From Acidimicrobiia bacterium (GTDB taxonomy: Bacteria > Actinomycetota > Acidimicrobiia > Acidimicrobiales > SZUA-35), in NCBI GenBank assembly GCA_003231975.1, contig QIKW01000145.1:1-40095 (forward strand): 40,095 nt of DNA, in the 5' to 3' direction. Positions 13,903 through 20,683 of this stretch are shown in pieces; position 1 is the stretch's first letter; each line of letters begins with the position of its first letter. A program made the translations under genes and the position numbers. The notes under the pieces were generated by a model. It had not been told where the DNA came from, made no database searches, and was given only the letters and a program-made list of their open reading frames with translations.

Positions 13903-15410
13903 CTGCCGGGTGCCTGCTCCAAAGGCACTGCCCACTCCACAACCGTTCCAATCCCGTCTGGTCCTGGCCCGTAACTCAAGCTGCCGTTAAGGGATTCAGC
14001 TCTTCTGGCCAGGCTGCGGAGGCCGAAACCGGCGTGGTCTCCGGTTGGCATGCCAACACCGTCGTCCTCAACTCTGATCACCAGGTTCTGGCGGCCGCTG
14101 AAGATGCTCACCTTCGCCAATGAGGCTTCGGCGTGGCGTTCCACGTTCGACAGCAACTCGTTGAGGGTCGGCAGCAGTTGGTCTAATCGATCGGTCTGAA
14201 TATTGCCCATGTCGCCGCTCAAGTCCAGGGTCACCGAGTTCTTGCCGACCGCGTTGTGTCGGTCGATCAATCTCTGAATCTCACCGGCGGGTGTGTGTTG
14301 GGGCTCGGTCAACCGATAGATCGTGCTGCGGATGCTGGCAATCGTTTCGTCGAGGTCCTGAATGGTTTCGTGCATTCGCTCCTCTCGGAGACTTGAGACT
14401 CCGGTGCCTGCCTGGAGCCGCATACCCGTTGCGAAGAGTCTCTGGATGACTACGTCGTGGAGGTCCCTGGCGATGCGCTCTCGGTCTTCGGTCAGGAGCA
14501 TCTGGCGTCTGTCGTTCCTAGCCTGGGCCAGCACAAACGACACCGCGGCCTCCGAGGCCAGTGACTGAGCCGCCCCGAGTTCGGCTTCGGTGAACTGATC
14601 ACCGTCTGCCTCCCGTGCCGCAATCAGAACTCCCTGGGGGGCGCCCGCAGATATCAGCGGCACGATCACCATCGGGCCGAGATCAGCAAGGCGCGGCTCG
14701 CCTCCGGCGGGGAGGATGAGGCCAGAGCCTGGTGAGTCGATCACCCTGGCTTCGCCTGAGTCCAGCGCCTGGTGGATCTCGGTGCCGGCTTGTGTCACCG
14801 TTTGGCGTCGAGTCGCCGAGGAGGGAGGTGAGCCCGAAATGGCTCGCGCTCGAAGCTGGCCGTCGGAGTTCGGTACGGCGATCACTCCGTACATCGTCTT
14901 GAGGCTTGCTGGAATTGAATCGGCGACAAGTTGCAGAACGGTGTTAATCGGGTCTTCGTTCAGTGCCGACTTGCGGATCAGGGCCAGCGATCGCAGTAGC
15001 TGCTCACGTCTGTCCCGCAGCGAGATATCGCGGATCACCGCCATCACCATCCGTGTGCCCCGCACCTGCACAGGGCTCAGGGAGATCTCGACCGGCAACA
15101 CCGACTTGTCGGCGCGTCTGGCAAAGAGCCGAGTGTCAGACTCGCCCATTGGGCGAACCTTGGGATCGCTTTCATAACGAAGTCGATGGGCCCGATGGAC
15201 GTCTTGGGACTTGGTGGGCACCAACAGTTCGATCGGTTCCCCGACGAGTTCACCAACCTCGTATCCCAACATCTCGGCCGCCTTGGCGTTTGCCATTTCG
15301 ATGGTGCCATCGTGTGAAACCGAGATGATGGCGTCCGGCGCGCCCTGGATGTAAGCAAGGGCGGCCTCGGGATCAAGACCAGCACTACCGGCAGGCTCGA
15401 TGGCAGGCAT
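13899..15410 (-). CDS. DevS-like sensor histidine kinase (PAS-GAF-HisKA_3)
   Basis: A 503-residue soluble kinase with no membrane segment. A PAS domain (about 18-130) begins GAPDAIISVSHDGTIEMANA. A GAF-like domain (about 150-295) follows. The dimerisation/phosphoacceptor helix is RERIARDLHDVVIQRLF (H318). The ATPase domain has an N box (LLSNVERHA, N422) and G box (VEDDGVGMP). Mycobacterial DevS has two GAF domains and a haem in the first; here one sensory slot is PAS. No haem ligand can be assigned from sequence alone. The gene lies 59 bp downstream of devR on the same strand, as in the devR-devS operon. ATG 15410 is the start used. The ligand could be O2/NO, redox state or a flavin. Confidence 0.88.
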   Translation of the reverse strand: MPAIEPAGSAGLDPEAALAYIQGAPDAIISVSHDGTIEMANAKAAEMLGYEVGELVGEPIELLVPTKSQDVHRAHRLRYESDPKVRPMGESDTRLFARRADKSVLPVEISLSPVQVRGTRMVMAVIRDISLRDRREQLLRSLALIRKSALNEDPINTVLQLVADSIPASLKTMYGVIAVPNSDGQLRARAISGSPPSSATRRQTVTQAGTEIHQALDSGEARVIDSPGSGLILPAGGEPRLADLGPMVIVPLISAGAPQGVLIAAREADGDQFTEAELGAAQSLASEAAVSFVLAQARNDRRQMLLTEDRERIARDLHDVVIQRLFATGMRLQAGTGVSSLREERMHETIQDLDETIASIRSTIYRLTEPQHTPAGEIQRLIDRHNAVGKNSVTLDLSGDMGNIQTDRLDQLLPTLNELLSNVERHAEASLAKVSIFSGRQNLVIRVEDDGVGMPTGDHAGFGLRSLARRAESLNGSLSYGPGPDGIGTVVEWAVPLEQAPGS

Positions 15411-15469
15411 CCGGATTGAGCCTAGGCGAAGACCGGGGGACGATCTTGGGCCCGCCCAACTTGTGGGCT

Positions 15470-16174
15470 TTACAGGTACCTATTGCGTTGGCGTTCTTCG
15501 AGGCGGGCCGCGAATGCGGCAGCCTCGGTTCGCCTTGCCATCCCCAGCTTGGCAAGCATGTTCGACACGTAGTTCTTCACTGTTTTTTCAGCCAGGTACA
15601 TCTCGTCGGCAATTTGGCGGTTTGAATAGCCCTCGCCGATCAGGTCAAAGATCCGGTGCTCCTGGTCGGTAAGAGCGTCCACCTTGCCTTCGTCGCTGTC
15701 TTTGAGGCGTTGCAGGCCCATCCGAACCGTTGCGTCATCGAGAAGTTTCGCCCCGGCTGCAACCCTTCGAATCGAAGCGACCAGGTCGTTGCCCTTGATT
15801 TGTTTCAGGACATAACCAGCGGCCCCTGCCATTGCAGCATCAACCAGAGCTCTGTCGTCGGCGAAGGATGTCAGGATCAAGCAAGCTACCTCTGGGTGAG
15901 CCGATCGGATTTCACGGCAGACCTCGATGCCGTTTCCTTCCTGAAGTCGGACGTCGAGGACAGCCACATCGGGTTGCGTTTGGCCAACCACCCGTAGCGC
16001 CTCGGCGGCCGTTGCTGCTTCACTAACCACTTCCATTCCAGGTTCGGTGTTGACTAGGTCGGCCACGCCTTTGCGCACGATCTCATGGTCGTCCAGGAGG
16101 AACACCCCGATGGTTTTCGGTGTCGGGCCCGTTTGATCTTCTGAGGCTTCGGTGTTCGAATTGTTGCTGCTCAT
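15470..16174 (-). CDS. devR: DevR/DosR-like NarL-family response regulator
   Basis: A 234-residue response regulator. The receiver has DD at 28-29, the phosphoacceptor D74 (AVLDVRLQEGNGIEVC) and Lys 124 or 127 in VLKQIKG. The C-terminal LuxR-type domain contains MYLAEKTVKNYVSNMLAKLG. The AEKTVKNYVS helix is the same as in M. tuberculosis DosR, whose Lys and Asn side chains (here K197, K200, N201) read the GGGAC half-sites. Overall similarity is along the full length. With devS directly downstream and usp directly upstream, this gene heads a hypoxia-type regulatory locus. The 174-bp region upstream contains a long palindrome with a perfect DosR core, which suggests autoregulation. Confidence 0.9.
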   Translation of the reverse strand: MSSNNSNTEASEDQTGPTPKTIGVFLLDDHEIVRKGVADLVNTEPGMEVVSEAATAAEALRVVGQTQPDVAVLDVRLQEGNGIEVCREIRSAHPEVACLILTSFADDRALVDAAMAGAAGYVLKQIKGNDLVASIRRVAAGAKLLDDATVRMGLQRLKDSDEGKVDALTDQEHRIFDLIGEGYSNRQIADEMYLAEKTVKNYVSNMLAKLGMARRTEAAAFAARLEERQRNRYL

Positions 16175-16260
16175 GCTTATCTCATGTTGATTCAGGGTTG
16201 GGTGGGTCGGCGAGACGTTGCTCGACTGAGGAGTCTTTCACGTCGTCGGGTCGGGCGCAT

Positions 16261-16280
16261 TCGGGAGCTGCCTCTCCCGA
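16261..16280. repeat. Short hairpin upstream of devR
   Basis: TCGGGAG-ctgcct-CTCCCGA is a perfect 7-bp inverted repeat in the usp-devR gap. It may be a terminator-like hairpin for usp or a secondary regulator site. It does not fit the DevR box spacing. Confidence 0.4.
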
Positions 16281-16308
16281 GTTTTGGGAGTTGACTACAC
16301 ATTCGCCA

Positions 16309-16340
16309 GACGGTGAAGGGACTAAAGTCCCTTCACCGTC
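16309..16340. promoter_or_regulatory. DevR box within a 32-bp perfect palindrome
   Basis: GACGGTGAAGGGACT (16309-16323), AA, and its exact reverse complement (16326-16340) form a palindrome around GGGACTAAAGTCCC (16317-16330). That core matches all 14 positions of the DosR consensus core GGGACTWWAGTCCC. It lies 9 nt after the usp stop and about 150 nt upstream of devR. As RNA the same sequence would make a very stable hairpin, so it may also end or attenuate usp transcription. Confidence 0.75.
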
Positions 16341-16348
16341 CATAGGAC

Positions 16349-17233
16349 CTACGGCCAGCCATCTTCGGCGGTCCCGGGAACAACAACTGTTGGGATGCGG
16401 GGATGGTTCACCAGTGCCGTTGTGGCCGACCCGAGAAGCAGATGACTAATAACTCCTTCCCCTCGAGCACCGAGTACAAGTAGATCTGCTTCACAGTCTC
16501 GGAGAGATCCGCGCGGGTCGCCAAGAACAAGCCGACGTTCGACTGAGTCTTCGGGCTGGCCCGCGGCCTCAGCGGCTCTGGTCGCGGCTCGGCTGAGGAT
16601 GCGTTCGGCACTGGTTTCGAAGATCTCATACGGCGTGGCGGTTTCGCCAAGGCCAGCCGCCGGGGGGCTCCAAGAGTGCACAGCCTGAACGACTGCCCCT
16701 TCTGGTCGGTGCTCCAGCGCCCAGGTAAGGGCCGCTGTCGAGCTGGCAGAGCTGTCCACCCCAACCACGATTCTTTGAATTCTTGCCTGGTTGGCGTCGG
16801 CGGGAATCACGGCCACTGGCACGTCGCTGTGGGCGGTGCAGTACGAGCTGGTTGATCCCAGCAGTGCTCCAACGAACGCTCCGTGGCCTCTAGTTCCAAC
16901 CACCAGGAGGTCGGACTCAGCTGCCATCTCGACCAGAACCGGCCCGGGTTGACCGTGGGCAACCCGGCTCGGCAGCAGCAGCGACGAGTCGATTCCGCTG
17001 ATAGCGTTCTCGACGATTTCCTTCGCCTGGTCCTCGAACGCATTCTTCAGGTTGGGCGATGGGGCCCCTGGCGCCGGGCGCGGCGAGTGCCGGAGGGGAA
17101 AGTGCCACGAGATTACTGGCTGAATCTTCCCGTAATGCTCGGCCTGAGCAATGGCCCAGGCGAGCGCGGCCAAAGACTGCTCGGATCCATCGACCCCAAC
17201 GGTCATTACCCGGTCGTTCGAATTGGCAGACAT
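16349..17233 (-). CDS. Tandem universal stress protein (UspA-type, two domains)
   Basis: A 294-residue protein with two Usp domains. The first ends with the ATP-binding pattern GTRGHGAFVGALLGSTSSY, and the second with GARGEGVISHLLLGSATTAL (G-x2-G-x9-G-S/T in both). Each domain starts with the usual strand followed by the acidic VGVD motif (MTVGVDGSEQS, VVVGVDSSASS). Two-domain ATP-binding Usps are a dominant class in the mycobacterial DosR regulon, and Rv3134c, a Usp, is the gene just upstream of devR there. The same order is seen here. ATG 17233 is the start. A DevR-like box lies about 91-104 nt upstream. Confidence 0.92.
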   Translation of the reverse strand: MSANSNDRVMTVGVDGSEQSLAALAWAIAQAEHYGKIQPVISWHFPLRHSPRPAPGAPSPNLKNAFEDQAKEIVENAISGIDSSLLLPSRVAHGQPGPVLVEMAAESDLLVVGTRGHGAFVGALLGSTSSYCTAHSDVPVAVIPADANQARIQRIVVGVDSSASSTAALTWALEHRPEGAVVQAVHSWSPPAAGLGETATPYEIFETSAERILSRAATRAAEAAGQPEDSVERRLVLGDPRGSLRDCEADLLVLGARGEGVISHLLLGSATTALVNHPRIPTVVVPGTAEDGWP

Positions 17234-17323
17234 AACCTCTCGCTTCTTTGTGAGTGTTGCCGGGGCCTCGTCGGTGTGCCCGGACGCACCTTCTACGATC
17301 CGCCTCTGGCTAGCTCAGCGGCA

Positions 17324-17337
17324 GGGCCGAACGTCCT
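17324..17337. promoter_or_regulatory. Predicted DevR box upstream of usp
   Basis: GGGCCGAACGTCCT fits GGGNCNNNNGNCCC except at the last base. Together with the site at 18282-18295 it shares AGGGCCGAA-S-GTCC. It lies about 91-104 nt upstream of the usp start in the 110-bp gap behind the PNPOx-like gene. Confidence 0.45.
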
Positions 17338-17343
17338 GACGTG

Positions 17344-17751
17344 TCACCTCAGAACCTGCCGCCCCGTCACCGAGGTAGGCACGATTCGAAAGTAGCGATT
17401 CTTGAAGCCGGCAGCCCACGGCTGGATCCCAAGCTCGTCGGCATCCAGGATCTCCTCAAGGCTCTCCAGTTCGGTGGCCTCGCCAACTACGACAACGCTC
17501 CAGCCAGAGCGTGCATCTTCGTCCAGGTCGTCCACCTCGAAGGCCACGCCTTGGCCAAGGGTGGCGGCGGCCAGCTTCAGCCCAGCCGCCGTTTTGATCA
17601 TGATCGATCTGCCGTCCACCCGGTAGTTGACCGGAAAGATGTCCGGCCGATTTTGCACCGAAACGGCCAGACGCCCGACATCCTTTCCCGCCAACAGCGC
17701 CCAGCAATGATCCTCGGGAAGGTCATCCAGTCCGGTGCGAGGATCAGTCAC
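17344..17751 (-). CDS. PNPOx-like flavin-binding protein
   Basis: A 135-residue split-barrel protein of the pyridoxamine 5'-phosphate oxidase-like superfamily. Key stretches are CWALLAGKDVGRLAV, IFPVNYRVDGRSIMIKTAAG, and SGWSVVVVGEATELES. In related proteins these bind FMN or F420 and support small reductase or oxidase activities. It begins with GTG 17751, one base after the stop of the cNMP-binding gene (TGA-G-GTG), so the two are cotranscribed and translationally coupled. It is a paralogue of the C-terminal domain of the fusion protein at 18360-19631. The substrate is not known. Confidence 0.82.
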   Translation of the reverse strand: MTDPRTGLDDLPEDHCWALLAGKDVGRLAVSVQNRPDIFPVNYRVDGRSIMIKTAAGLKLAAATLGQGVAFEVDDLDEDARSGWSVVVVGEATELESLEEILDADELGIQPWAAGFKNRYFRIVPTSVTGRQVLR

Positions 17752-17752
17752 C

Positions 17753-18190
17753 TCAGTTGCCCCGATACAGCAGGTCCATAGACCGCAGACGCTCCGCCAG
17801 TTGAATGGCGATCGTTCTTGACAGGGCCGGGTTGTCGTTGAGAATCTGATCGAAGCGGTTATAGGGAATAGCAAGGGCCGCCAGATCGGTCTTGGCCAGA
17901 ACCGTGGCGCTAGCCGGAGTTCCACCGAACAGACCGAGCTCGCCAACCAGTTCGCCCTCGCCGATCGTTGCCACCTCCTTGTCACCAATTACGACGCTGA
18001 GCGAACCTTTGGTGACCAAATAGGCCTCGTGGTGTCGATGGCCTTCTGCGATCAGCACGGTTCCGACTGGAACTTCGAACTCGTCCGCTGCCGAGGCGAG
18101 GTTTTGGAGGGCTGATTTGTCTGCCCCGGCAAATAGTTCGATCTCTCGGAGTCTTGCAACCTTGGCGTCTTCACGGTGCAGAACTGGCAT
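17753..18190 (-). CDS. Cyclic-nucleotide-binding domain protein
   Basis: A 145-residue single cNMP-binding (CAP-type effector) domain without a DNA-binding helix-turn-helix. It reads LREIELFAGADKSALQNLAS, VPVGTVLIAEG, YLVTKGSLSVVIGDKEVATIGEGELVGELGLFGGTPASATVLA (in parts), and ends with helices NPALSRTIAIQLAERLRSM. The GELGLF...ASATV segment is the phosphate-binding cassette, although the usual Arg is replaced in the ASATV context, so nucleotide binding is uncertain. ATG 18190 is chosen because AAAGAAG lies about 9 nt upstream. It is coupled to the PNPOx-like gene. The DevR box at 18282-18295 lies about 92 nt upstream. Confidence 0.82.
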   Translation of the reverse strand: MPVLHREDAKVARLREIELFAGADKSALQNLASAADEFEVPVGTVLIAEGHRHHEAYLVTKGSLSVVIGDKEVATIGEGELVGELGLFGGTPASATVLAKTDLAALAIPYNRFDQILNDNPALSRTIAIQLAERLRSMDLLYRGN

Positions 18191-18281
18191 TGTGGGCTTC
18201 TTTCGTAGCCTGTCCCCATGGGATCGCGGCATCGGTCTGGTCGGTATGGCCAATGGTGGCTCCTTTCGTTGCGGGTGATCA

Positions 18282-18295
18282 GGGCCGAAGGTCCC
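18282..18295. promoter_or_regulatory. Predicted DevR box in divergent promoter region
   Basis: GGGCCGAAGGTCCC fits GGGNCNNNNGNCCC exactly. It is located between the cNMP-binding gene (minus) and the Usp-PNPOx fusion gene (plus). It is centred about 70 nt from the fusion's ATG 18360, so it could serve both directions. Confidence 0.58.
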
Positions 18296-18359
18296 TACAC
18301 CTCCGCTCAAAGTGGAGTCAATGTCAAGGGATGTTCCCACTGTCAACGATCAGTTTCCG

Positions 18360-19631
18360 ATGAGCCCACCCCCTGTTCGACGCGTGATCCTTCCGTTGCG
18401 CGAAGCCGCCGATCTTGGGCCGCGGTTGCTTCCGGCCGCGGTTCTTGGCCCTTGGTTCGACTCGCCGATTCAGGTCGTGGTTTGCCAGCCGGAGCTGGCT
18501 GACGGAATCGATGCAACGTTGGGGAACCTCGGGGTGGCCGTGGTTCCTGCGGCCTGTTTTGATGACGGGGACTTCCACGAACAGGTTGCGGTTCTTGCCG
18601 GAGCTACGGGCCCGTCCCTGCTTCTTCTGGGTTCCTCGGATCAGGATCTGGAGCTGGCGCGGGCATGCGGTCAGACGGCGTTCCTGGTTGCTGATCAAGC
18701 TGGCCCCAGGCTCAACACCGGCCCATTGGTGGTCGGAGTTCCTGATGGCCCGGACGACCTCGGAGCGTTGGCCGTTGCGGCAACCTGGAGCAGGTTCCTT
18801 GACCTGTCCGTGCGACTTGTAGCTGACGCCGCGGAGGACTCGCCAGACCCGGCTCAGGCCTACCAAAAGCTGACCGAAATGGGCGTGGACGTCGGGGTTG
18901 ACAGCCTTCGACCGCACGGATTGGAGCCCTTGACGTTGGTGGCGCGTACCCGAAATGCCACTGCTGTGGTAGTTCCCGAGCACCGATTGCGCGATCGAGA
19001 ATTCGTCGACCGGGCGATTCGGGAAGGGATCTCAATCCTTGTGGCGCCAAGTGCTAAGACCGCACCCTCTGGCTCGCGGTCCGAGGCCTTGGCCACACCT
19101 GATTCAGAACAGGGCGACGCTGATCCATCTTCAAGTCTTGGATTGCTTAGCCGGCGCCAGTGTTTCCAGCTGTTGGCCAGTCAGTCGGTTGGGCGGATGG
19201 CGTACGTGGTTGATGGCTGGCCCACGGTTGTTCCGGTCAACTACGCGGTTTTCAGCGGCGATGGAAGTGATGTCACCGATGGCGCCGACGTCATCATTCG
19301 GAGCCTCGAAGGGGGCAAGCTTCAGGCCGCTCGTCAGGGCGAGGTGGTTTGTTTCCAGATCGATCAGGTTCGCCCCACCACTCGGGCCGGTTGGAGCGTG
19401 CTGGCCCACGGGCAACTTGAGGTGATCTCAGACCCAAGTGTGCTCCGCTCGGCATGGCTGAACGATCCTGACCCCTGGGTTAAGTCAGAACGCTGGCACT
19501 GGCTGCGGCTCGTCGTGTTCTCCATTTCGGGACGGAGACAGGTAGAGACCGACCTGGAAGTTGCGGGCTTTCGAAGGGGTGGACGAATACCTTCACCAGT
19601 TGGACACGAGGCAGGAGTGGCGCCACCATGA
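18360..19631 (+). CDS. Usp-like/PNPOx-like fusion protein
   Basis: A 423-residue protein. Residues 1 to about 250 look like two degenerate Usp/Rossmann units (RRVILPLREAADLG; TGPLVVGVPDGPDDLGALAVA; AVVVPEHRLRDREFVDRAI). Both lack a clear G-x2-G-x9-G(S/T) ATP motif. Residues 285 to the end are a PNPOx-like domain (SRRQCFQLLASQSVGRMAYV, TVVPVNYAVF, RAGWSVLAHGQLEV), paralogous to the protein at 17344-17751. A flavin-dependent redox role tied to stress signalling is inferred. ATG 18360 is used; ATG 18321 and GTG 18312 are in frame and possible. It is divergent from the cNMP-binding gene, with a DevR box between. Confidence 0.78.
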   Translation: MSPPPVRRVILPLREAADLGPRLLPAAVLGPWFDSPIQVVVCQPELADGIDATLGNLGVAVVPAACFDDGDFHEQVAVLAGATGPSLLLLGSSDQDLELARACGQTAFLVADQAGPRLNTGPLVVGVPDGPDDLGALAVAATWSRFLDLSVRLVADAAEDSPDPAQAYQKLTEMGVDVGVDSLRPHGLEPLTLVARTRNATAVVVPEHRLRDREFVDRAIREGISILVAPSAKTAPSGSRSEALATPDSEQGDADPSSSLGLLSRRQCFQLLASQSVGRMAYVVDGWPTVVPVNYAVFSGDGSDVTDGADVIIRSLEGGKLQAARQGEVVCFQIDQVRPTTRAGWSVLAHGQLEVISDPSVLRSAWLNDPDPWVKSERWHWLRLVVFSISGRRQVETDLEVAGFRRGGRIPSPVGHEAGVAPP

Positions 19632-19694
19632 GAGATCCCCGCCGTTGTGCAACAGTGGCGGCAGAACGGGGGACTGGCGGTAGGTCAGCGGCTT

Positions 19695-19713
19695 CGCCTC
19701 CGGGAGGCGTTCT
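19695..19713 (+). terminator. Hairpin terminator after the Usp-PNPOx fusion
   Basis: CGCCTC-CGG-GAGGCG followed by TTCT forms a tight GC-rich hairpin 63 nt after the fusion gene's stop. It fits a factor-independent terminator with a short T-tract. Confidence 0.55.
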
Positions 19714-19795
19714 AAGGTTCGGGTCCTAAAGGCCGATATTGTGAGTGGTCAGGTTTTAGGGTGTGACAAGCCCTTCAGTCGCCCCCGGAGGATCA

Positions 19796-20656
19796 ATGGA
19801 CAGCCACAGATACCGATCGAAGCTTGGTAGGACCGCCCGCTCGTCCGCGCTGTTTGTGACGCTGGCTCTTGTGGCCTCCGCGTGCGGGTCCGACGGCGAA
19901 GAAGTTGGCCAGGTTTCTGTGACTTCAACTTCGCCTGCCACGACGGCAGAGACCGAGCCGCCAACCACCGAAGCAGAGGCTCAGGCCACGGCAGAAACGT
20001 CAAACCCGCCAACCACGGCCGCTGCCACCACCTCTGAGGCGCCCCACCCAGTACCGGGTGAGCCACTGGACTTCGGCCCTCAGGCTGGGGTACCGCTGCG
20101 CGTTATCGGGGTTAAGTACGACGACGTTCTGAACTTCAGGGCCGACCCCAGCCCGGCCGCAGAGATCCTGGCAACAGGCGAGCCTCTGGCCCCCGACTTT
20201 GATTTGTCAACCATGGGCGAGGCTTGGAATGCCCCTGGCGGTGCGTGGTGGAAGGTCAAGGTGCTCGGTGCCGAGGCTTGGGCGAACCAGAAGTTTCTGG
20301 GAATGATCGGTGACCGGGCGGATGTGTTTGACGAGGTTGGGGCCGACCTTGGCGTCCTGAAGTTTGAAAGCGTGGAATCAGCGGCGCTGGCGGTTGCTGC
20401 AACCAGGTCATCAGAAGCTCCGCCGTCAGATGTGGTTCTGGTGGGTGAACCGCACACGGTTGAGTCTGGAATCGGCAGCGCCGTTGTTGACGTGGTTGGT
20501 TTGGGCGATGACGCTGTGAAGGGGCTACGGATGTGGATTGACGTAGACGTGGTGTTCGAAGCTGACTCTACCGAGGACGTTCAGTTCGTGGTGCTCACAG
20601 GCGTGGAAGCGGCGCCCATCTGCAGTCGCGGGCTGTCGGGTGGCCTCTGCCTGTAG
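19796..20656 (+). CDS. Lipoprotein with SH3-like domain
   Basis: A 286-residue exported protein. A positively charged N terminus (HRYRSKLGRTAR) and hydrophobic core (ALFVTLALVASAC) end at a lipobox-like Cys, residue 30, so it is probably lipid-anchored on the outer face of the membrane. A Thr/Ala/Glu-rich spacer follows, then a bacterial SH3-like segment (VIGVKYDDVLNFRADPSPAA, WWKVKVLGAEAWANQKFLG). The last part (VVDVVGLGDDAVKGLRMWID) resembles beta-sandwich domains of secreted proteins but is not recognised. GGAGG 4 nt before ATG 19796 sets the start. The function is unknown; SH3-like domains in such proteins often contact peptidoglycan. Confidence 0.75.
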   Translation: MDSHRYRSKLGRTARSSALFVTLALVASACGSDGEEVGQVSVTSTSPATTAETEPPTTEAEAQATAETSNPPTTAAATTSEAPHPVPGEPLDFGPQAGVPLRVIGVKYDDVLNFRADPSPAAEILATGEPLAPDFDLSTMGEAWNAPGGAWWKVKVLGAEAWANQKFLGMIGDRADVFDEVGADLGVLKFESVESAALAVAATRSSEAPPSDVVLVGEPHTVESGIGSAVVDVVGLGDDAVKGLRMWIDVDVVFEADSTEDVQFVVLTGVEAAPICSRGLSGGLCL

Positions 20657-20683
20657 GCCTGCCATGTAGCTCGTGTCTTGGGG

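Noticed and set aside
19719-19735. GGGTCCTAAAGGCC upstream of the lipoprotein gene as a DevR box
   Set aside because: The spacing between half-sites is wrong and the G at the tenth position is absent.
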